Positions 8,375 through 18,074 of a stretch of DNA of 64,000 nucleotides are shown piece by piece (position 1 is the first letter of the stretch; every line of letters starts with the position of its first letter). Source of the DNA: Rubrivivax sp. (lineage in GTDB: Bacteria > Pseudomonadota > Gammaproteobacteria > Burkholderiales > Burkholderiaceae_C); the NCBI GenBank assembly GCA_019635315.1, contig JAHBZT010000005.1, positions 186,001 through 250,000 of the forward strand, read 5' to 3'. A program made the position numbers and the translations under genes. The notes beneath the pieces are model-generated. The model had not been told where the DNA came from, ran no database searches, and worked only from the letters and a program-made list of their open reading frames with translations.

Positions 8375-9157
8375 ATGAGCTTCCTCGCCATCGACATCGG
8401 CAACACGCGCCTGAAGTGGGCGCTGTATGCCGCCCCGCACCCCGGCGCCGTGATGCTGCAGCATGGCGCGTCCTTCCTCGAGACCATCGACGAGCTGGCC
8501 GAGCAGCAATGGCAGGCGCTGCCCGAGCCGCACAGCATGCTCGGCTGCGCGGTCGCCGGCGACGCGGTGCGCCGCCGCGTCGAGGAGCAGCTGGAGCTGT
8601 GGGACCTGGCGCCGCGGTGGGTGGTGCCCTCGCTGCACGAGGCCGGCGTCAGCAACGGCTACGACCACCCCACGCGCCTGGGCGCCGACCGCTGGGTGGC
8701 GCTGGCCGGCGCCCGCGCCCGCGTGCTGGCGGCCGCGGCCGCCGCTGGCCAGCCGCCGCGCCCGGCGCTGGTGGTGATGGTCGGCACCGCGGTGACGGTG
8801 GATGCGCTGGACGCCGAAGGCCATTTCCTCGGCGGCCTGATCCTGCCGGGCTTCGGCCTCATGCTGCGTGCGCTCGAACAGGGCACGGCCGGCCTGAAGG
8901 TGCCCACCGGCGACGTGGTCGACTTCCCGACCAATACCAGCGACGCGCTGATGAGCGGCGGCGCCAATGCGATCGCCGGCGCCATCGAGCGCCAGGTTCG
9001 CCGCCTGCAGCGGCGCTGCGGCGCCGAGCCGCTGCTGCTGATGACCGGCGGCGCCGCGCCCAAGCTGGCGCCGATCACCGACCTGCCCTTCGAGACCGTC
9101 GACACGCTGATCTTCGAGGGGCTGCTGGTCATGCAGTCGCACCGCCTGGCCCTGTAG
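8375..9157 (+). CDS. coaX: Type III pantothenate kinase
   Basis: CoaX phosphorylates pantothenate in the first step of coenzyme A synthesis. The product has 260 residues, as usual for the family. It shows the N-terminal phosphate motif DIGNTRLKW at residues 7-15, GADRWVAL with the conserved Asp-Arg, [18 protein letters not shown] and a C-terminal LLLMTGG. The start is the ATG whose Met-Ser-Phe-Leu-Ala-Ile-Asp gives the standard N terminus; earlier in-frame starts would add a long non-conserved extension. A TAGTCT element at 8343-8348 may be its -10 box. It is transcribed away from icmF and appears to stand alone. Confidence 0.95.
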   Translation: MSFLAIDIGNTRLKWALYAAPHPGAVMLQHGASFLETIDELAEQQWQALPEPHSMLGCAVAGDAVRRRVEEQLELWDLAPRWVVPSLHEAGVSNGYDHPTRLGADRWVALAGARARVLAAAAAAGQPPRPALVVMVGTAVTVDALDAEGHFLGGLILPGFGLMLRALEQGTAGLKVPTGDVVDFPTNTSDALMSGGANAIAGAIERQVRRLQRRCGAEPLLLMTGGAAPKLAPITDLPFETVDTLIFEGLLVMQSHRLAL

Positions 9158-9225
9158 CCGGCGCGCCGCCGGCATCGGGCCCGGCGGCTGCGGCGGCGCC
9201 TGCCGCCGGCGCCCGCGCCGCGGGC

Positions 9226-11001
9226 CTACAGCCAGCGCTGCAGCAGCTCGCGCAGCTGCTCGCGCGAGTAGGGCTTGGCCAGGTGCGCGTCCATGCCGGC
9301 GGCCATCGACTGCGCGGCGTCCTCGTCGAAGGCGTTGGCGGTCAGCGCGACGATGGGCACGCGCGGCAGGCGCAGCCGCTGCTCGCGGTCGCGCGCCTGG
9401 CGCGTTGCCGCGTAGCCGTCCATCACCGGCATCTGGATGTCCATCAGCACCAGGTCCACGCGCTGCTGCTCCAGCAGCTGCAGCGCCTGCGCGCCATGCT
9501 CGGCCTCGATGACGTCCAGCCCGAAGGACTTCAGCATCTCGGCGCCGATCATGCGGTTGACGATGTTGTCCTCGACCAGCAGCACGATGCCCTGCAGCGA
9601 CGCGCCAGGGTCCAGCGCGCCGAGCTCGCTGTCGCCGGGCGCCGCCGGCACGTTGTGCGCATGCTCCAGGCGCAGCGTGAAGCTGAACAGCGAGCCGGCG
9701 CCGACGCGGCTGGCGACCTCGATGTGGCCGCCCATGGCCTCGATGATGCGCTGGCTGATCGCCAGCCCCAGCCCGGTGCCGCCGCGCAGCCGCGAGCGCG
9801 TGCTGTCGACCTGGTGGAAGGGCTGGAACACCGTCTCCAGCGCATGGGCCGGGATGCCGATGCCGCTGTCCTCGACCTCGAAGTGCACGAGGCTGGAGTT
9901 GTCGCCGTCGGGCCTGGCGCTCAGGCGCAGCGTGACGCCACCGCGCTCGGTGAACTTGACGCCGTTGCCCAGCAGGTTCAGCAGCACCTGCTTCAGGCGC
10001 GGCGCGTCGCCGACGACGCCGTCGGGCACACCGTCCTCCATTTGCAGCGAGATCGTCAGGCCGCGGCTCTCGGCATTGGCGCGGAACAGCGCCGTCGCCG
10101 CCGCGGCCACCGAGTGCAGCGACATCGGCGTGGCCGCCAGCACCAGCTTGCCGGCCTCGATCTTGCTGTGGTCCAGCACGTCGTTGAGGATGTCCATCAG
10201 CGACTCGCCGGAGGCCGCCGCGGTGCGCACCAGGCGGCGCTGGCGCAGGTCCAGGCTGGTCTGGCGCAGCAGGTCCAGCGCGCCCAGCACGCCGTTCATC
10301 GGGGTGCGGATCTCGTGGCTCATGGTCGCCAGGAACTGGCTCTTGGCCAGGTTCGCGGCCTCGGCCGCCTCCTTGGCGCGCAGCAGCGAGGCGTTGGCCT
10401 CGTCGGCCTCGTGGCTATGGCGCATCGAGCGCAGCGTGGTCTCGCGGAACTCCTGCGTGGCGCGGAACATCGTGGCGCCGAAGATCAGCACCAGCGCGGC
10501 CAGCGGCGCCGAGTGCGCCGGCCCCGACATCAGCGAGACGATGAAGACGCTGCCCATCTGCAGCAGCGCCAGCACCATGAAGGCGCGGCCGGTCATCGAC
10601 ATGAAGAAGGCCGCGGTGACGACGGAGCCGAAGAGGATCGCGAAGTACGCGGTCGCCGTCGGCCCCTGCAGCAGCGGGTAGATCGTGAAGGTGGCCAGAG
10701 CCCAGGTCAGCCCGGCGAGTGCGGCATTGGCCTCGAGCTGGCGCACGACACCGGCGATCGCGTCGCCATCCAGTCGCTGCTGGCCGTCGTGGCGGTGGCA
10801 GATCCACCAGCGCCAGGCGGCGCCGACGCAGCCGGTCAGCACCACGGCGACGGCCGCACGCTCGGCGCCGGCTTCCCAGCCCAGCCAGCCGACGAACAGC
10901 ACCGCCGCGACCAGCAGCGGCACGCTGCGAGCGGAATTGCGCAGTGCCACCTGCAGCACTTCACGCTGGATGGCAGTCGCGACGCCGTCGGGTTCGCTCA
11001 T
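9226..11001 (-). CDS. Hybrid sensor histidine kinase/response regulator
   Basis: The 591-residue protein begins with several hydrophobic segments (about residues 25-160) that form a membrane sensor region of roughly five or six helices without a recognisable periplasmic domain. A coiled linker leads to the HisKA domain ([10 protein letters not shown], phospho-accepting His229), then the HATPase domain with [22 protein letters not shown] and [10 protein letters not shown] receiver domain ends the protein, with [15 protein letters not shown] (Asp521) and a final [10 protein letters not shown]. No separate output gene is adjacent. The start at 10999-11001 removes 41 low-complexity residues of the longest frame. 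The signal sensed is unknown. Confidence 0.9.
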   Translation of the reverse strand: MSEPDGVATAIQREVLQVALRNSARSVPLLVAAVLFVGWLGWEAGAERAAVAVVLTGCVGAAWRWWICHRHDGQQRLDGDAIAGVVRQLEANAALAGLTWALATFTIYPLLQGPTATAYFAILFGSVVTAAFFMSMTGRAFMVLALLQMGSVFIVSLMSGPAHSAPLAALVLIFGATMFRATQEFRETTLRSMRHSHEADEANASLLRAKEAAEAANLAKSQFLATMSHEIRTPMNGVLGALDLLRQTSLDLRQRRLVRTAAASGESLMDILNDVLDHSKIEAGKLVLAATPMSLHSVAAAATALFRANAESRGLTISLQMEDGVPDGVVGDAPRLKQVLLNLLGNGVKFTERGGVTLRLSARPDGDNSSLVHFEVEDSGIGIPAHALETVFQPFHQVDSTRSRLRGGTGLGLAISQRIIEAMGGHIEVASRVGAGSLFSFTLRLEHAHNVPAAPGDSELGALDPGASLQGIVLLVEDNIVNRMIGAEMLKSFGLDVIEAEHGAQALQLLEQQRVDLVLMDIQMPVMDGYAATRQARDREQRLRLPRVPIVALTANAFDEDAAQSMAAGMDAHLAKPYSREQLRELLQRWL

Positions 11002-11125
11002 GAAGGCGCGAGCATATCCTGCGCCGGGTATCGCCTGCGGGGCCGGCGCGGCCGGCCGCGCGTGGGCAGCCCCCTGCGGCGCGCCGCCCTGGCGAGTCGC
11101 TCGCGGCGCGCTCGCGGCCGGCATC

Positions 11126-11578
11126 TCAGGAGCTGATGTAGGTCTCGAGCTGCGCGATCGTCGCCTCGTGCTCGGCGATGATGTCGTCCATCAGGTCGCG
11201 GATCGAGATCATGCCCAGCACCGTGCCGTCCTCGACGACCGGCAGGTGGCGGATCTTGCGGTCGCGCATCATCGCCATGCACTCGTGCGTGCCGGTGCGC
11301 GGCGACACCGTGACAACGCCGCGCGTCATGATTTCCGCGACGCGGGTCTCGCGCGAGTTGCGGCCCTGCAGGGCCACCTTGCGCGTGTAGTCGCGCTCGG
11401 ACAGGATGCCCACCAGTTGCCCGCCGTCCATCACGACCAGCGCGCCGACCTCGTGGCGCGCCAGCGTCTCCAGCGCCGCGAAGACCGTGTCGTCGGGGCG
11501 CACGTGCCACAGCGTAGTGATCGGCGCCCCTTCGGCGACTTCGTCGCGCCGGCGCAGCAGTTCCGAGACCGGCTTCAT
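11126..11578 (-). CDS. Tandem CBS-domain protein
   Basis: The 150-residue protein consists almost entirely of a pair of CBS domains: first [35 protein letters not shown], then [35 protein letters not shown]. Such stand-alone pairs bind adenine nucleotides and regulate partner proteins. The ATG at 11576-11578 gives MKPVSELL, a common start for this family in Burkholderiales; upstream codons in frame look like antisense noise. It is followed by the histidine kinase gene after about 120 bases in the same direction, but no functional link is evident. Confidence 0.88.
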   Translation of the reverse strand: MKPVSELLRRRDEVAEGAPITTLWHVRPDDTVFAALETLARHEVGALVVMDGGQLVGILSERDYTRKVALQGRNSRETRVAEIMTRGVVTVSPRTGTHECMAMMRDRKIRHLPVVEDGTVLGMISIRDLMDDIIAEHEATIAQLETYISS

Positions 11579-11696
11579 CGTGGCTCCTCGTCCGCCTTCA
11601 GAAGGCATCAAGCCTACACAAAGCCCGTGCCGACTCCAAGCGTCTGCGGACAGCAGGCTGCACGGTCGCGCAGACCGTGGCAGCATCCGCGGCTTC

Positions 11697-12602
11697 ATGA
11701 CGCCCCCGGACCCGCACCCGAATGCGCCTTCGCCCGCGCGCCGGTCGCGCCTGCTGCGCCCGTGGCGGCTGCTGCTGGGCCTCACGCTGGCCGCCGGCCT
11801 GCTGGCCGGCTGCGCGGCGCTGGACGAGCAGCAGCGGCGCTGGATCTTCCAGCCCAGCGACCGCACCTGGTGGGGCGGCCTGGCCGCCGCCGAGGGCATG
11901 CAGGACGTCTGGATCGAATTCAGCTCGCGCGAGACCGGCCGCCCGGTGCGCCTGCACGGCCTGTGGGCGGGCCAGGACGACCCGCGCGCGCCGGTGCTGC
12001 TGTACCTGCACGGCGCGCGCTACGACGTGCGCGGCAGCGCGCACCGCATGCGGCGCATGCAGTCGCTGGGCTTCGCGGTGCTGGGCATCGACTACCGCGG
12101 CTTCGGCCAGAGCGATGCCGAACTGCCGTCCGAGGCCATGGCCTACGAGGACGCCCGTGCCGCCTGGGACTGGCTGGCCGCGCGCCACCCGCAGGTGCCG
12201 CGCTTCGTCTTCGGGCACTCGCTGGGCGGCGCGATCGCGGTGCACCTGGCCACCGAGGTGGGCGACGAGGCCGGTCTCATCGTCGAGGGCAGCTTCCCGT
12301 CAATCGCCGAGGTCGTCGGCACCTTCAAGTGGGGCTGGCTGCCGGTCTCGCCGCTGATCACCCAGCGCTTCGACGCCGCGGCGCGCATCGCGCGCGTGGG
12401 CGCGCCGGTGCTGGTGGTGCACGGCAGCGAGGACCGGCTGATCCGGCCCGAGCTGGGCCAGCGCCTGTACGAGCAGGCGTCCCAGCCCAAGCGCTTCGTG
12501 CTCGTCGAGGGCGGCTCGCACCACAACACGAACTCGCTGGGCCAGCCGCTGTACCGGCAGGCGCTGGCGGAGCTGTTCGGGCTGCAGGCGCCGTCGCGCT
12601 GA
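11697..12602 (+). CDS. Lipoprotein alpha/beta hydrolase
   Basis: The 301-residue protein has an arginine-rich start, a hydrophobic segment and the lipobox LLAGC with Cys39, so it is probably a lipid-anchored envelope protein. The mature part is an alpha/beta hydrolase: LYLHGARYDVRG near the oxyanion region, DYRGFGQSD, the nucleophile elbow GHSLGGA with Ser175, VHGSEDRLI carrying the acid and GGSHHNT carrying the histidine. The set matches the FrsA/BAAT-like, YfhR-like group of serine hydrolases. The substrate is unknown. It ends 30 bases before the convergent RidA-type gene. Confidence 0.88.
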   Translation: MTPPDPHPNAPSPARRSRLLRPWRLLLGLTLAAGLLAGCAALDEQQRRWIFQPSDRTWWGGLAAAEGMQDVWIEFSSRETGRPVRLHGLWAGQDDPRAPVLLYLHGARYDVRGSAHRMRRMQSLGFAVLGIDYRGFGQSDAELPSEAMAYEDARAAWDWLAARHPQVPRFVFGHSLGGAIAVHLATEVGDEAGLIVEGSFPSIAEVVGTFKWGWLPVSPLITQRFDAAARIARVGAPVLVVHGSEDRLIRPELGQRLYEQASQPKRFVLVEGGSHHNTNSLGQPLYRQALAELFGLQAPSR

Positions 12603-12632
12603 AGGGGCCGTGCCGGCCGGCGGCGCGCGGCC

Positions 12633-13025
12633 TCAGGGCACGACGGCGGTGACCTCGATCTCCACCTTCGCGCGGTCCTCCACCAGCGCCGCCACCTGCA
12701 CCGCCGACATCGCCACCGCATAGTGGCCCATCGTCTCGCGGTAGGCGGCGCCGATCTCCTTCGCGCGCGCCAGGTATTCGCGCTTGTCGGTCAGGTACCA
12801 GGTCATGCGCACGATGTGCCGCGGCTCGGCGCCGGCCTCGGCGAGCACCGCGCGCACGTTGAGCAGCGCCTGGCGCACCTGGTCCACGAGGTCGTCGCTG
12901 TCGAAGCGGCACTCGGCATTCCAGCCGATCTGCCCGGCGACGAAGACCTGCGTGCCGCCGGCCACCGCGACGCCGTTGGCATAACCGCGCGGCGGCAGCC
13001 AGCCGGCGGGTTGCAGCACCTTCAT
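12633..13025 (-). CDS. RidA/YjgF family protein
   Basis: The 130-residue product has the RidA fold: GGTQVFVAGQIGWN, then a VRQALLNVRAVLAEAGAEPRHIVRMTWYLTDKREY stretch and a final VEDRAKVEIEVTAVVP. RidA-family members hydrolyse reactive imines and enamines. The start overlaps the stop of the upstream thioesterase gene by ATGA, so the two are translationally coupled. Both stand behind the anthranilate-CoA ligase gene, and RidA-like and thioesterase genes are often found with 2-aminobenzoyl-CoA genes, so a clean-up role in that pathway is plausible but not proven. Confidence 0.9.
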   Translation of the reverse strand: MKVLQPAGWLPPRGYANGVAVAGGTQVFVAGQIGWNAECRFDSDDLVDQVRQALLNVRAVLAEAGAEPRHIVRMTWYLTDKREYLARAKEIGAAYRETMGHYAVAMSAVQVAALVEDRAKVEIEVTAVVP

Positions 13026-13444
13026 GGGGTCTCCTTCTCCAGGAACGGCAGCATCGCCGCGCGCAGGTCCTCGGGCAGTGCCACCGGGCGGTGCGTCGCC
13101 AGCGAGGTGCAGACGAGCACGCTGCGGGTCTTCATGCGCAGCTGGCCGTCCTCGCCGCTGAAGCGGGCCGCGGTCTGCAGCGAGCTGCGGCCCAGGTGCA
13201 CCAGCGACAGCGCCAGCGTCAGGCGGTCGCCGTGGCGGCTGACCGCGGTGAAGTCGGCCTCCAGCCGCACCGTCGGCAGGCCCAGGCGGCGATCGCCGAT
13301 GATCTGCTCGTAGCGCAGGCCGAGGCCGTCCTCGAACCACTGCTCGACGAGGTCGTTGAGCATCACCAGGTACTGCGGGTAGAAGACGATGCCCGCCGGG
13401 TCGCAGTCGGCGAAGCGCACGGTGCGCGTGGCAGTGAAGGTCAT
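13022..13444 (-). CDS. Acyl-CoA thioesterase, 4HBT hot-dog family
   Basis: The 140-residue product is a single hot-dog domain. The N-terminal VRFADCDPAGIVFYPQY is the 4-hydroxybenzoyl-CoA thioesterase signature, with the catalytic Asp15. It continues with LGLPTVRLEADFTAVSRHGDRLTLAL and LGRSSLQTAARF. Such enzymes release CoA from aryl-CoA esters. Placed between a 2-aminobenzoate-CoA ligase and a RidA protein, it may recycle CoA from anthraniloyl-CoA or a breakdown intermediate. It is separated from the ligase by a 73-base intergenic hairpin repeat. Confidence 0.88.
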   Translation of the reverse strand: MTFTATRTVRFADCDPAGIVFYPQYLVMLNDLVEQWFEDGLGLRYEQIIGDRRLGLPTVRLEADFTAVSRHGDRLTLALSLVHLGRSSLQTAARFSGEDGQLRMKTRSVLVCTSLATHRPVALPEDLRAAMLPFLEKETP

Positions 13445-13517
13445 GCGGACTTCCGCAGCGCTTCCCGAGGAGGTCCTGCCCCCTCGGGGGGCAGCGAGCG
13501 CGTGCGGGCGTGGAGGC
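13445..13517 (-). repeat. Intergenic dyad repeat, copy 1
   Basis: This spacer between the ligase stop and the thioesterase start contains an inverted CCCCCTCGGGGG core inside a longer stretch (AGGAGGTCC, core, then AGCGAGCGCG) that recurs at 46695-46773. In both places the element follows directly after a stop codon on the minus strand and ends just before the next gene. The RNA would fold into a strong hairpin. Confidence 0.65.
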
Positions 13518-15167
13518 TCATTCCAGACGCAGCCTGAAGCGCTGCAGCTTGCCGGTCTCGGTGCGCGGCAGGCTGGTGCGGAACTCGACCGCGCGCGGGT
13601 ACTTGTACGGCGCGATGGTCTGCTTGACGAAGTCCTGCAGTTCGCGCGCCATCGTCTCGCCGGCCTCGTGCCCCGGCTTGAGCACGACGAAGGCCTTGAC
13701 GAGCATGCCGCGCGCCTCGTCGGGCACACCGACGACGCCGCACTCGGCCACCGCGGGGTGCAGCAGCAGCGCGCCTTCGACCTCCGGGCCGGCGATGTTG
13801 TAGCCGCCGGAGATGATCATGTCGTCGGTACGCGCCTGGTAGACGAACTGGCCGTCGTCGTCGACCAGGTATGCGTCGCCGGTGATGTTCCAGCCGCCCT
13901 GCACGTAGGCCGCCTGGCGCGGGTCGTCCAGGTATTTGCAGCCGGTCGGGCCCTTCACCGCCAGGCGTCCGACCTGGCCGCGCGGCAGTTCGCGGCCGTC
14001 GTCGCCCAGCACCGTGGCGCGGTAGCCGGGCACCGGCAGGCCGGTGGCGCCGGGCTTCGCATGCTGCTCGTCGGCGCTGATGAAGATGTGGAACAGCTCG
14101 GTGGAGCCGATGCCGTCGATGATCTCGATGCCGGTCGTCTCGTGCCACAGCAGCCGGGTCGCTGCCGGCAGCGCCTCGCCGGCGCTGACGCACTTGCGCA
14201 GCGACGACAGGTCCGGCGCGTTGCCGGCCGCGCGCGCGGCGGCAATGGCGCCGGCCATCGCGCGGTAGCTGGTCGGCGCCGTGAAGCACACCGTGGCGCG
14301 GTGACGTTCGATGGCCGGCAGCAGCAGCTCCGGCGACGCCTTCTCCAGCAGCACCGTGCTGGCGCCGATGGCGAGCGGGAAGACCAGCAGCCCGCCCAGC
14401 CCGAAGGTGAAGGCCAGCGGCGGGCTGCCGATGAAGACGTCGTCCGGCCGCGCGCGCAGCACGTGCGGCGGCCAGCAGTGCACCGAGGCCATCACGTCGC
14501 GGTGGAAGTGCAGCGTGCCCTTCGGAACCCCGGTGGTGCCGGAGGTGAACGCGATCAGCGCCACGTCGTCGGCCGCGGTGGCGACGTTGTCGAAGCCGGC
14601 CGGCTTGGCCGCGGCGCGCGTCTCGAGTTCCTTCGCCGCGCCGCCAAAGTGCAGCACGTGGCGCAGCGACGGGCACAGCGCCTTCGCCGCCGCCAGCTCG
14701 TCGGCCAGGCGCGCGTCGCACAGCGCATGGCTGACCTGCGCCTTGTCGATGAGGGCCTGCAGCTCCCGCGCGCGCAGCAGCGGCATCGTGCCGACCACGA
14801 TGCCGCCGGCCTTGATGGTGCCGAACCAGCAGGCGGCCATCTGCGGCGAGTTGGGCCCGCGCAGCAGCACGCGGTTGCCGGGCACCAGGCCCAGGTCCTC
14901 GACCAGCACGCGTGCGATGCGGTCGGCCTGCGCCTGCAGTTCGGCATAGCTCCAGCAGGTGCCGTCGACGCCGATCACGCAGGGGCGGTCGCCCTGCCCG
15001 GTGCGCACCCAGCGGTCCAGCAGTTCGCTGGCGCAGTTCAGGCGCGGCGGCAACTGCAGCTCGGGCAGCTCGAACAGGAACTCGGGCAGCGCCTCGGACG
15101 GCGGCAGCCGGTCGCGCGCGAAGGTGTCGACATGCGCGGTCGGGGCGGCGGCTGCGGATGCAGGCAT
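13518..15167 (-). CDS. 2-aminobenzoate-CoA ligase (benzoate-CoA ligase family)
   Basis: The enzyme (about 549 aa) activates anthranilate to 2-aminobenzoyl-CoA with ATP. It has the adenylation core FTSGTTGVPKGTLHFH, the GSTELFHIF motif, the TGDAYLVDDDG region, and DDMIISGGYNIAGPEVE followed by the C-terminal catalytic lysine in RTETGKLQRF. The subtype call rests on overall similarity to benzoate/aminobenzoate ligases and on the divergent kynBUA operon, which makes anthranilate. The ATG at 15165-15167 is preferred; ATGs at 15176 and 15203 are possible, but the last lies inside the palindromic operator. Confidence 0.85.
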   Translation of the reverse strand: MPASAAAAPTAHVDTFARDRLPPSEALPEFLFELPELQLPPRLNCASELLDRWVRTGQGDRPCVIGVDGTCWSYAELQAQADRIARVLVEDLGLVPGNRVLLRGPNSPQMAACWFGTIKAGGIVVGTMPLLRARELQALIDKAQVSHALCDARLADELAAAKALCPSLRHVLHFGGAAKELETRAAAKPAGFDNVATAADDVALIAFTSGTTGVPKGTLHFHRDVMASVHCWPPHVLRARPDDVFIGSPPLAFTFGLGGLLVFPLAIGASTVLLEKASPELLLPAIERHRATVCFTAPTSYRAMAGAIAAARAAGNAPDLSSLRKCVSAGEALPAATRLLWHETTGIEIIDGIGSTELFHIFISADEQHAKPGATGLPVPGYRATVLGDDGRELPRGQVGRLAVKGPTGCKYLDDPRQAAYVQGGWNITGDAYLVDDDGQFVYQARTDDMIISGGYNIAGPEVEGALLLHPAVAECGVVGVPDEARGMLVKAFVVLKPGHEAGETMARELQDFVKQTIAPYKYPRAVEFRTSLPRTETGKLQRFRLRLE

Positions 15168-15193
15168 GGCGGCCATTCTTCGGGCAGATAGTT

Positions 15194-15206
15194 TAGTTGT
15201 CAACTA
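15194..15206. promoter_or_regulatory. Palindromic operator between ligase and kyn operon
   Basis: TAGTTGTCAACTA is a 13-base palindrome around a single central base, of the type bound by MarR-family regulators. It lies in the 68-base divergent gap between the anthranilate-CoA ligase and kynB, and could co-ordinate both transcription units. The regulator gene is not adjacent. Confidence 0.6.
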
Positions 15207-15235
15207 TTTGCGGCCGACGCCACTATGATCGCGCC

Positions 15236-15895
15236 ATGCCCGTCGAAGCCGCGCCGCGCCTGTGGGACATCTCGCCGCCCGTGCATGCGGGCGCGCCGGT
15301 CTTCCCGGGCGACACGCCGTATGCGCAGCAGTGGGTGGCGCGCATAGCCCCCGGCTGCCCGGTCAACGTCAGCACGCTCACGCTGAGCCCGCATACCGGC
15401 GCCCATGCCGACGCGCCGCTGCACTACGACGACGCCGGCGCCGCCGCCGGCGCGCTGGACCTCGCGCCCTACCTCGGCCGCTGCCGCGTCGTGCACGCCA
15501 TCGGCTGCGGGCCGCTGGTGCGCTGGGCGCATGTCGAGCATGCGCTGACCGACCTGCCGCCGCGCCTGCTGGTGCGCACCTATGCACGTATGCCGGCGGA
15601 CCGCTGGGACCCGGACCTCGCCGCCTTCGCGCCCGAGACCATCGAGCGCCTGGCCGACCGGGGCGTGGTGCTCATCGGCATCGACACCGCGAGCATCGAC
15701 CCCGCCGACAGCAAGACCCTCGACAGCCACCAGGTGATCCGCCGCCGCGGCCTGCGCGTGCTGGAAAACCTGCTGCTCGACGAGGTGCCCGAGGGCGACT
15801 ACGAACTGATCGCGCTGCCGCTGAAGCTGACGACGGCCTGCGCGTCGCCGGTGCGCGCGGTGCTGCGCGAACTCATCCCGCCCCCACCGCGCTGA
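15236..15895 (+). CDS. kynB: Kynurenine formamidase
   Basis: KynB (219 aa) hydrolyses N-formyl-L-kynurenine to kynurenine and formate. It belongs to the cyclase family of metal hydrolases and shows the zinc-binding pattern [12 protein letters not shown] around residue 60 and the [18 protein letters not shown] motif near residue 155. The start at 15236 gives [16 protein letters not shown], placing the conserved LWDISPP at the normal position; a start 39 bases earlier would run through the operator region. It is the first gene of kynBUA, 13 bases before kynU. Confidence 0.96.
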   Translation: MPVEAAPRLWDISPPVHAGAPVFPGDTPYAQQWVARIAPGCPVNVSTLTLSPHTGAHADAPLHYDDAGAAAGALDLAPYLGRCRVVHAIGCGPLVRWAHVEHALTDLPPRLLVRTYARMPADRWDPDLAAFAPETIERLADRGVVLIGIDTASIDPADSKTLDSHQVIRRRGLRVLENLLLDEVPEGDYELIALPLKLTTACASPVRAVLRELIPPPPR

Positions 15896-15908
15896 AGGAG
15901 TTGCCCGC

Positions 15909-17159
15909 ATGACCCGAGACGAGGCCCTGGCGCTGGACGCCGCCGATGCACTGGCGCCGCTGCGCGAACGGTTCGAACTGCCGCCGGGCCTGATCTACCT
16001 CGACGGCAATTCGCTCGGCGTGCTGCCCAAGGCCACCGCGGCGCGTGTGCAGCAGGTGGTGCGCGACGAATGGGGCCATGACCTGATCCGCAGCTGGAAC
16101 AGCGCCGGCTGGATCGATCTGCCGCAGCGCATCGGCGACAAGATCGCGCGCCTGGTCGGCGCCGGCGCGGGCGAGTTGGTCGTCGCCGACTCGACCAGCG
16201 TCAACCTGTTCAAGGTGCTCAGCGCCGCGCTGGCCATCGCACGCGCCGACGACGCGCAGCGCCGCGTCATCGTCAGCGAGCGCAGCAACTTCCCGACCGA
16301 CCTCTACATCGCCGAGTCGCTGGCCGCGCAGCAGGGCTGCACGCTGCGCCTGGCCGACACGCCCGAGCAGATCCCCGCGCTGCTGGGTTCCGACACCGCG
16401 GTGCTGATGCTCACCCAGGTCAACTACCGCACCGGCCGCCTGCACGACATGGCCGCGCTGTCACGGGCTGCACACGAGGCCGGCGCGCTGGCGGTGTGGG
16501 ACCTCGCGCACAGCGCCGGCGCCTTGCCGGTGGACTTGGCGCGAGACGGCGCCGACATGGCGGTGGGCTGCGGCTACAAATACCTCAACGGCGGCCCCGG
16601 CGCCCCCGCCTTCGTCTGGGTGCACCCGCGCCATGCCGACCGCTTCTGGCAGCCGCTGGCCGGCTGGATGGGGCACGCCGCGCCGTTCGAATTCACGCCC
16701 GGCTACCGGCCCGCGCCCGGCATCGCGCGCTACCTGTGCGGCACCCCGCCGGTGCTGTCGATGGCGGCGCTGGAGTGCGGCGTCGATACGCTGCTGGCGG
16801 CAGAGCCGTTCGGGGGCATGGCCGCGCTGCGCGCCAAGTCGCTGGCGCTGACGCGCCTCTTCGCCGACGAGGTGAGCACGCGCTGCCCGGAACTGGCGCT
16901 GGTCTCGCCGACCGACGACGCGCGGCGCGGCAGCCAGGTCTGCTTCGCGCATGCGGAACTGGGCTACCCGGTGGTGCAGGCGCTGATCGCGCGCGGCGTG
17001 ATCGGCGATTTCCGCGCGCCGGACGTGCTGCGCTTCGGCTTCACCCCGCTGTACACCCGCTTCGTCGACGCCTTCGACGCCGCCGTGCACCTGCAGCAGG
17101 TGCTGGACAGCGGCGAGTGGCGCCGGCCCGAATTCAACCGCCGCCACGCGGTGACCTGA
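15909..17159 (+). CDS. kynU: Kynureninase
   Basis: KynU (416 aa) is the pyridoxal-phosphate enzyme that splits kynurenine into anthranilate and alanine. Visible features are [12 protein letters not shown] at the N terminus, the phosphate-contacting [35 protein letters not shown] and the PLP-binding [12 protein letters not shown] with Lys224. Length and motifs are standard. A GAAGGAG ribosome site precedes the ATG. It is co-transcribed with kynB and kynA. Confidence 0.97.
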   Translation: MTRDEALALDAADALAPLRERFELPPGLIYLDGNSLGVLPKATAARVQQVVRDEWGHDLIRSWNSAGWIDLPQRIGDKIARLVGAGAGELVVADSTSVNLFKVLSAALAIARADDAQRRVIVSERSNFPTDLYIAESLAAQQGCTLRLADTPEQIPALLGSDTAVLMLTQVNYRTGRLHDMAALSRAAHEAGALAVWDLAHSAGALPVDLARDGADMAVGCGYKYLNGGPGAPAFVWVHPRHADRFWQPLAGWMGHAAPFEFTPGYRPAPGIARYLCGTPPVLSMAALECGVDTLLAAEPFGGMAALRAKSLALTRLFADEVSTRCPELALVSPTDDARRGSQVCFAHAELGYPVVQALIARGVIGDFRAPDVLRFGFTPLYTRFVDAFDAAVHLQQVLDSGEWRRPEFNRRHAVT

Positions 17160-17178
17160 CCCTCAGCAGGAGGCTTCG

Positions 17179-18027
17179 ATGAGCGGCTGCCCCGTCCATG
17201 CCGGTGAGCCCGGCCACCACGACGCCAAGCTCGACTTCGCCGCCGAGATGAGCTACGGCGACTACCTGCACCTGGACGAGGTGCTGGGCGCGCAGCACCC
17301 GCTGAGCCCGCACCACGACGAGATGCTGTTCATCGTGCAGCACCAGACCAGCGAGCTGTGGATGAAGCTGATGCTGCACGAGCTGCGCGCGGCGGTGGCG
17401 TCCATCGCCCGCGACGAGCTGCCGCCGGCGTTCAAGATGCTGGCCCGCGTCTCGAAGATCATGGAGCAGCTGGTGCACGCCTGGGACGTGCTGGCGACGA
17501 TGACGCCGCCGGAATACAGCGCGATCCGGCCGTATCTGGCCAGCAGCAGCGGCTTCCAGAGCTGGCAGTACCGCTCGATCGAATTCAGCCTGGGCAACAA
17601 GAATGCCGCGATGCTCAAGCCGCACGCCCACAGCCCGGCGCGCCTGGCCGAGGTCGAGGCGGCCTACCGCGCGCCCAGCCTGTACGACGAGTCGCTGCGC
17701 CTGCTGGCGCGCCGCGGCCTGCCGGTGCCGGCCAGCCATGTCGCGCGCGACTGGACCCAGCCCTACGCCGCCAGCGACGACGTCGAGGCCGCCTGGCTGC
17801 AGGTCTACCGCGCGCCGCAGCAGCACTGGGACCTGTACCAGCTCGGCGAGGAACTGACCGACCTCGAGGACGCCTTCCGCCTGTGGCGCTTCCGGCATGT
17901 CACGACGGTGGAGCGCGTGATCGGCTTCAAGCGCGGCACCGGCGGCACCAACGGCGTCGCCTACCTGCGCAAGATGCTCGACGTGGTGCTGTTTCCGGAG
18001 ATCTGGAAGCTGCGCACGGATCTGTAG
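17179..18027 (+). CDS. kynA: Tryptophan 2,3-dioxygenase
   Basis: KynA (282 aa) is the haem enzyme that opens the indole ring of L-tryptophan to N-formylkynurenine, the first step of the pathway. It shows [13 protein letters not shown], the substrate-region [38 protein letters not shown] and the haem-ligand segment [21 protein letters not shown] with His240. The order kynB-kynU-kynA runs opposite to the pathway but is common in betaproteobacteria. No kynurenine monooxygenase gene is present, so the route ends at anthranilate. Confidence 0.97.
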   Translation: MSGCPVHAGEPGHHDAKLDFAAEMSYGDYLHLDEVLGAQHPLSPHHDEMLFIVQHQTSELWMKLMLHELRAAVASIARDELPPAFKMLARVSKIMEQLVHAWDVLATMTPPEYSAIRPYLASSSGFQSWQYRSIEFSLGNKNAAMLKPHAHSPARLAEVEAAYRAPSLYDESLRLLARRGLPVPASHVARDWTQPYAASDDVEAAWLQVYRAPQQHWDLYQLGEELTDLEDAFRLWRFRHVTTVERVIGFKRGTGGTNGVAYLRKMLDVVLFPEIWKLRTDL

Positions 18028-18074
18028 TCGCCGCGTGCGCACTACGCATGCGCCGCGCGGCGGCGGCCGGGGCC

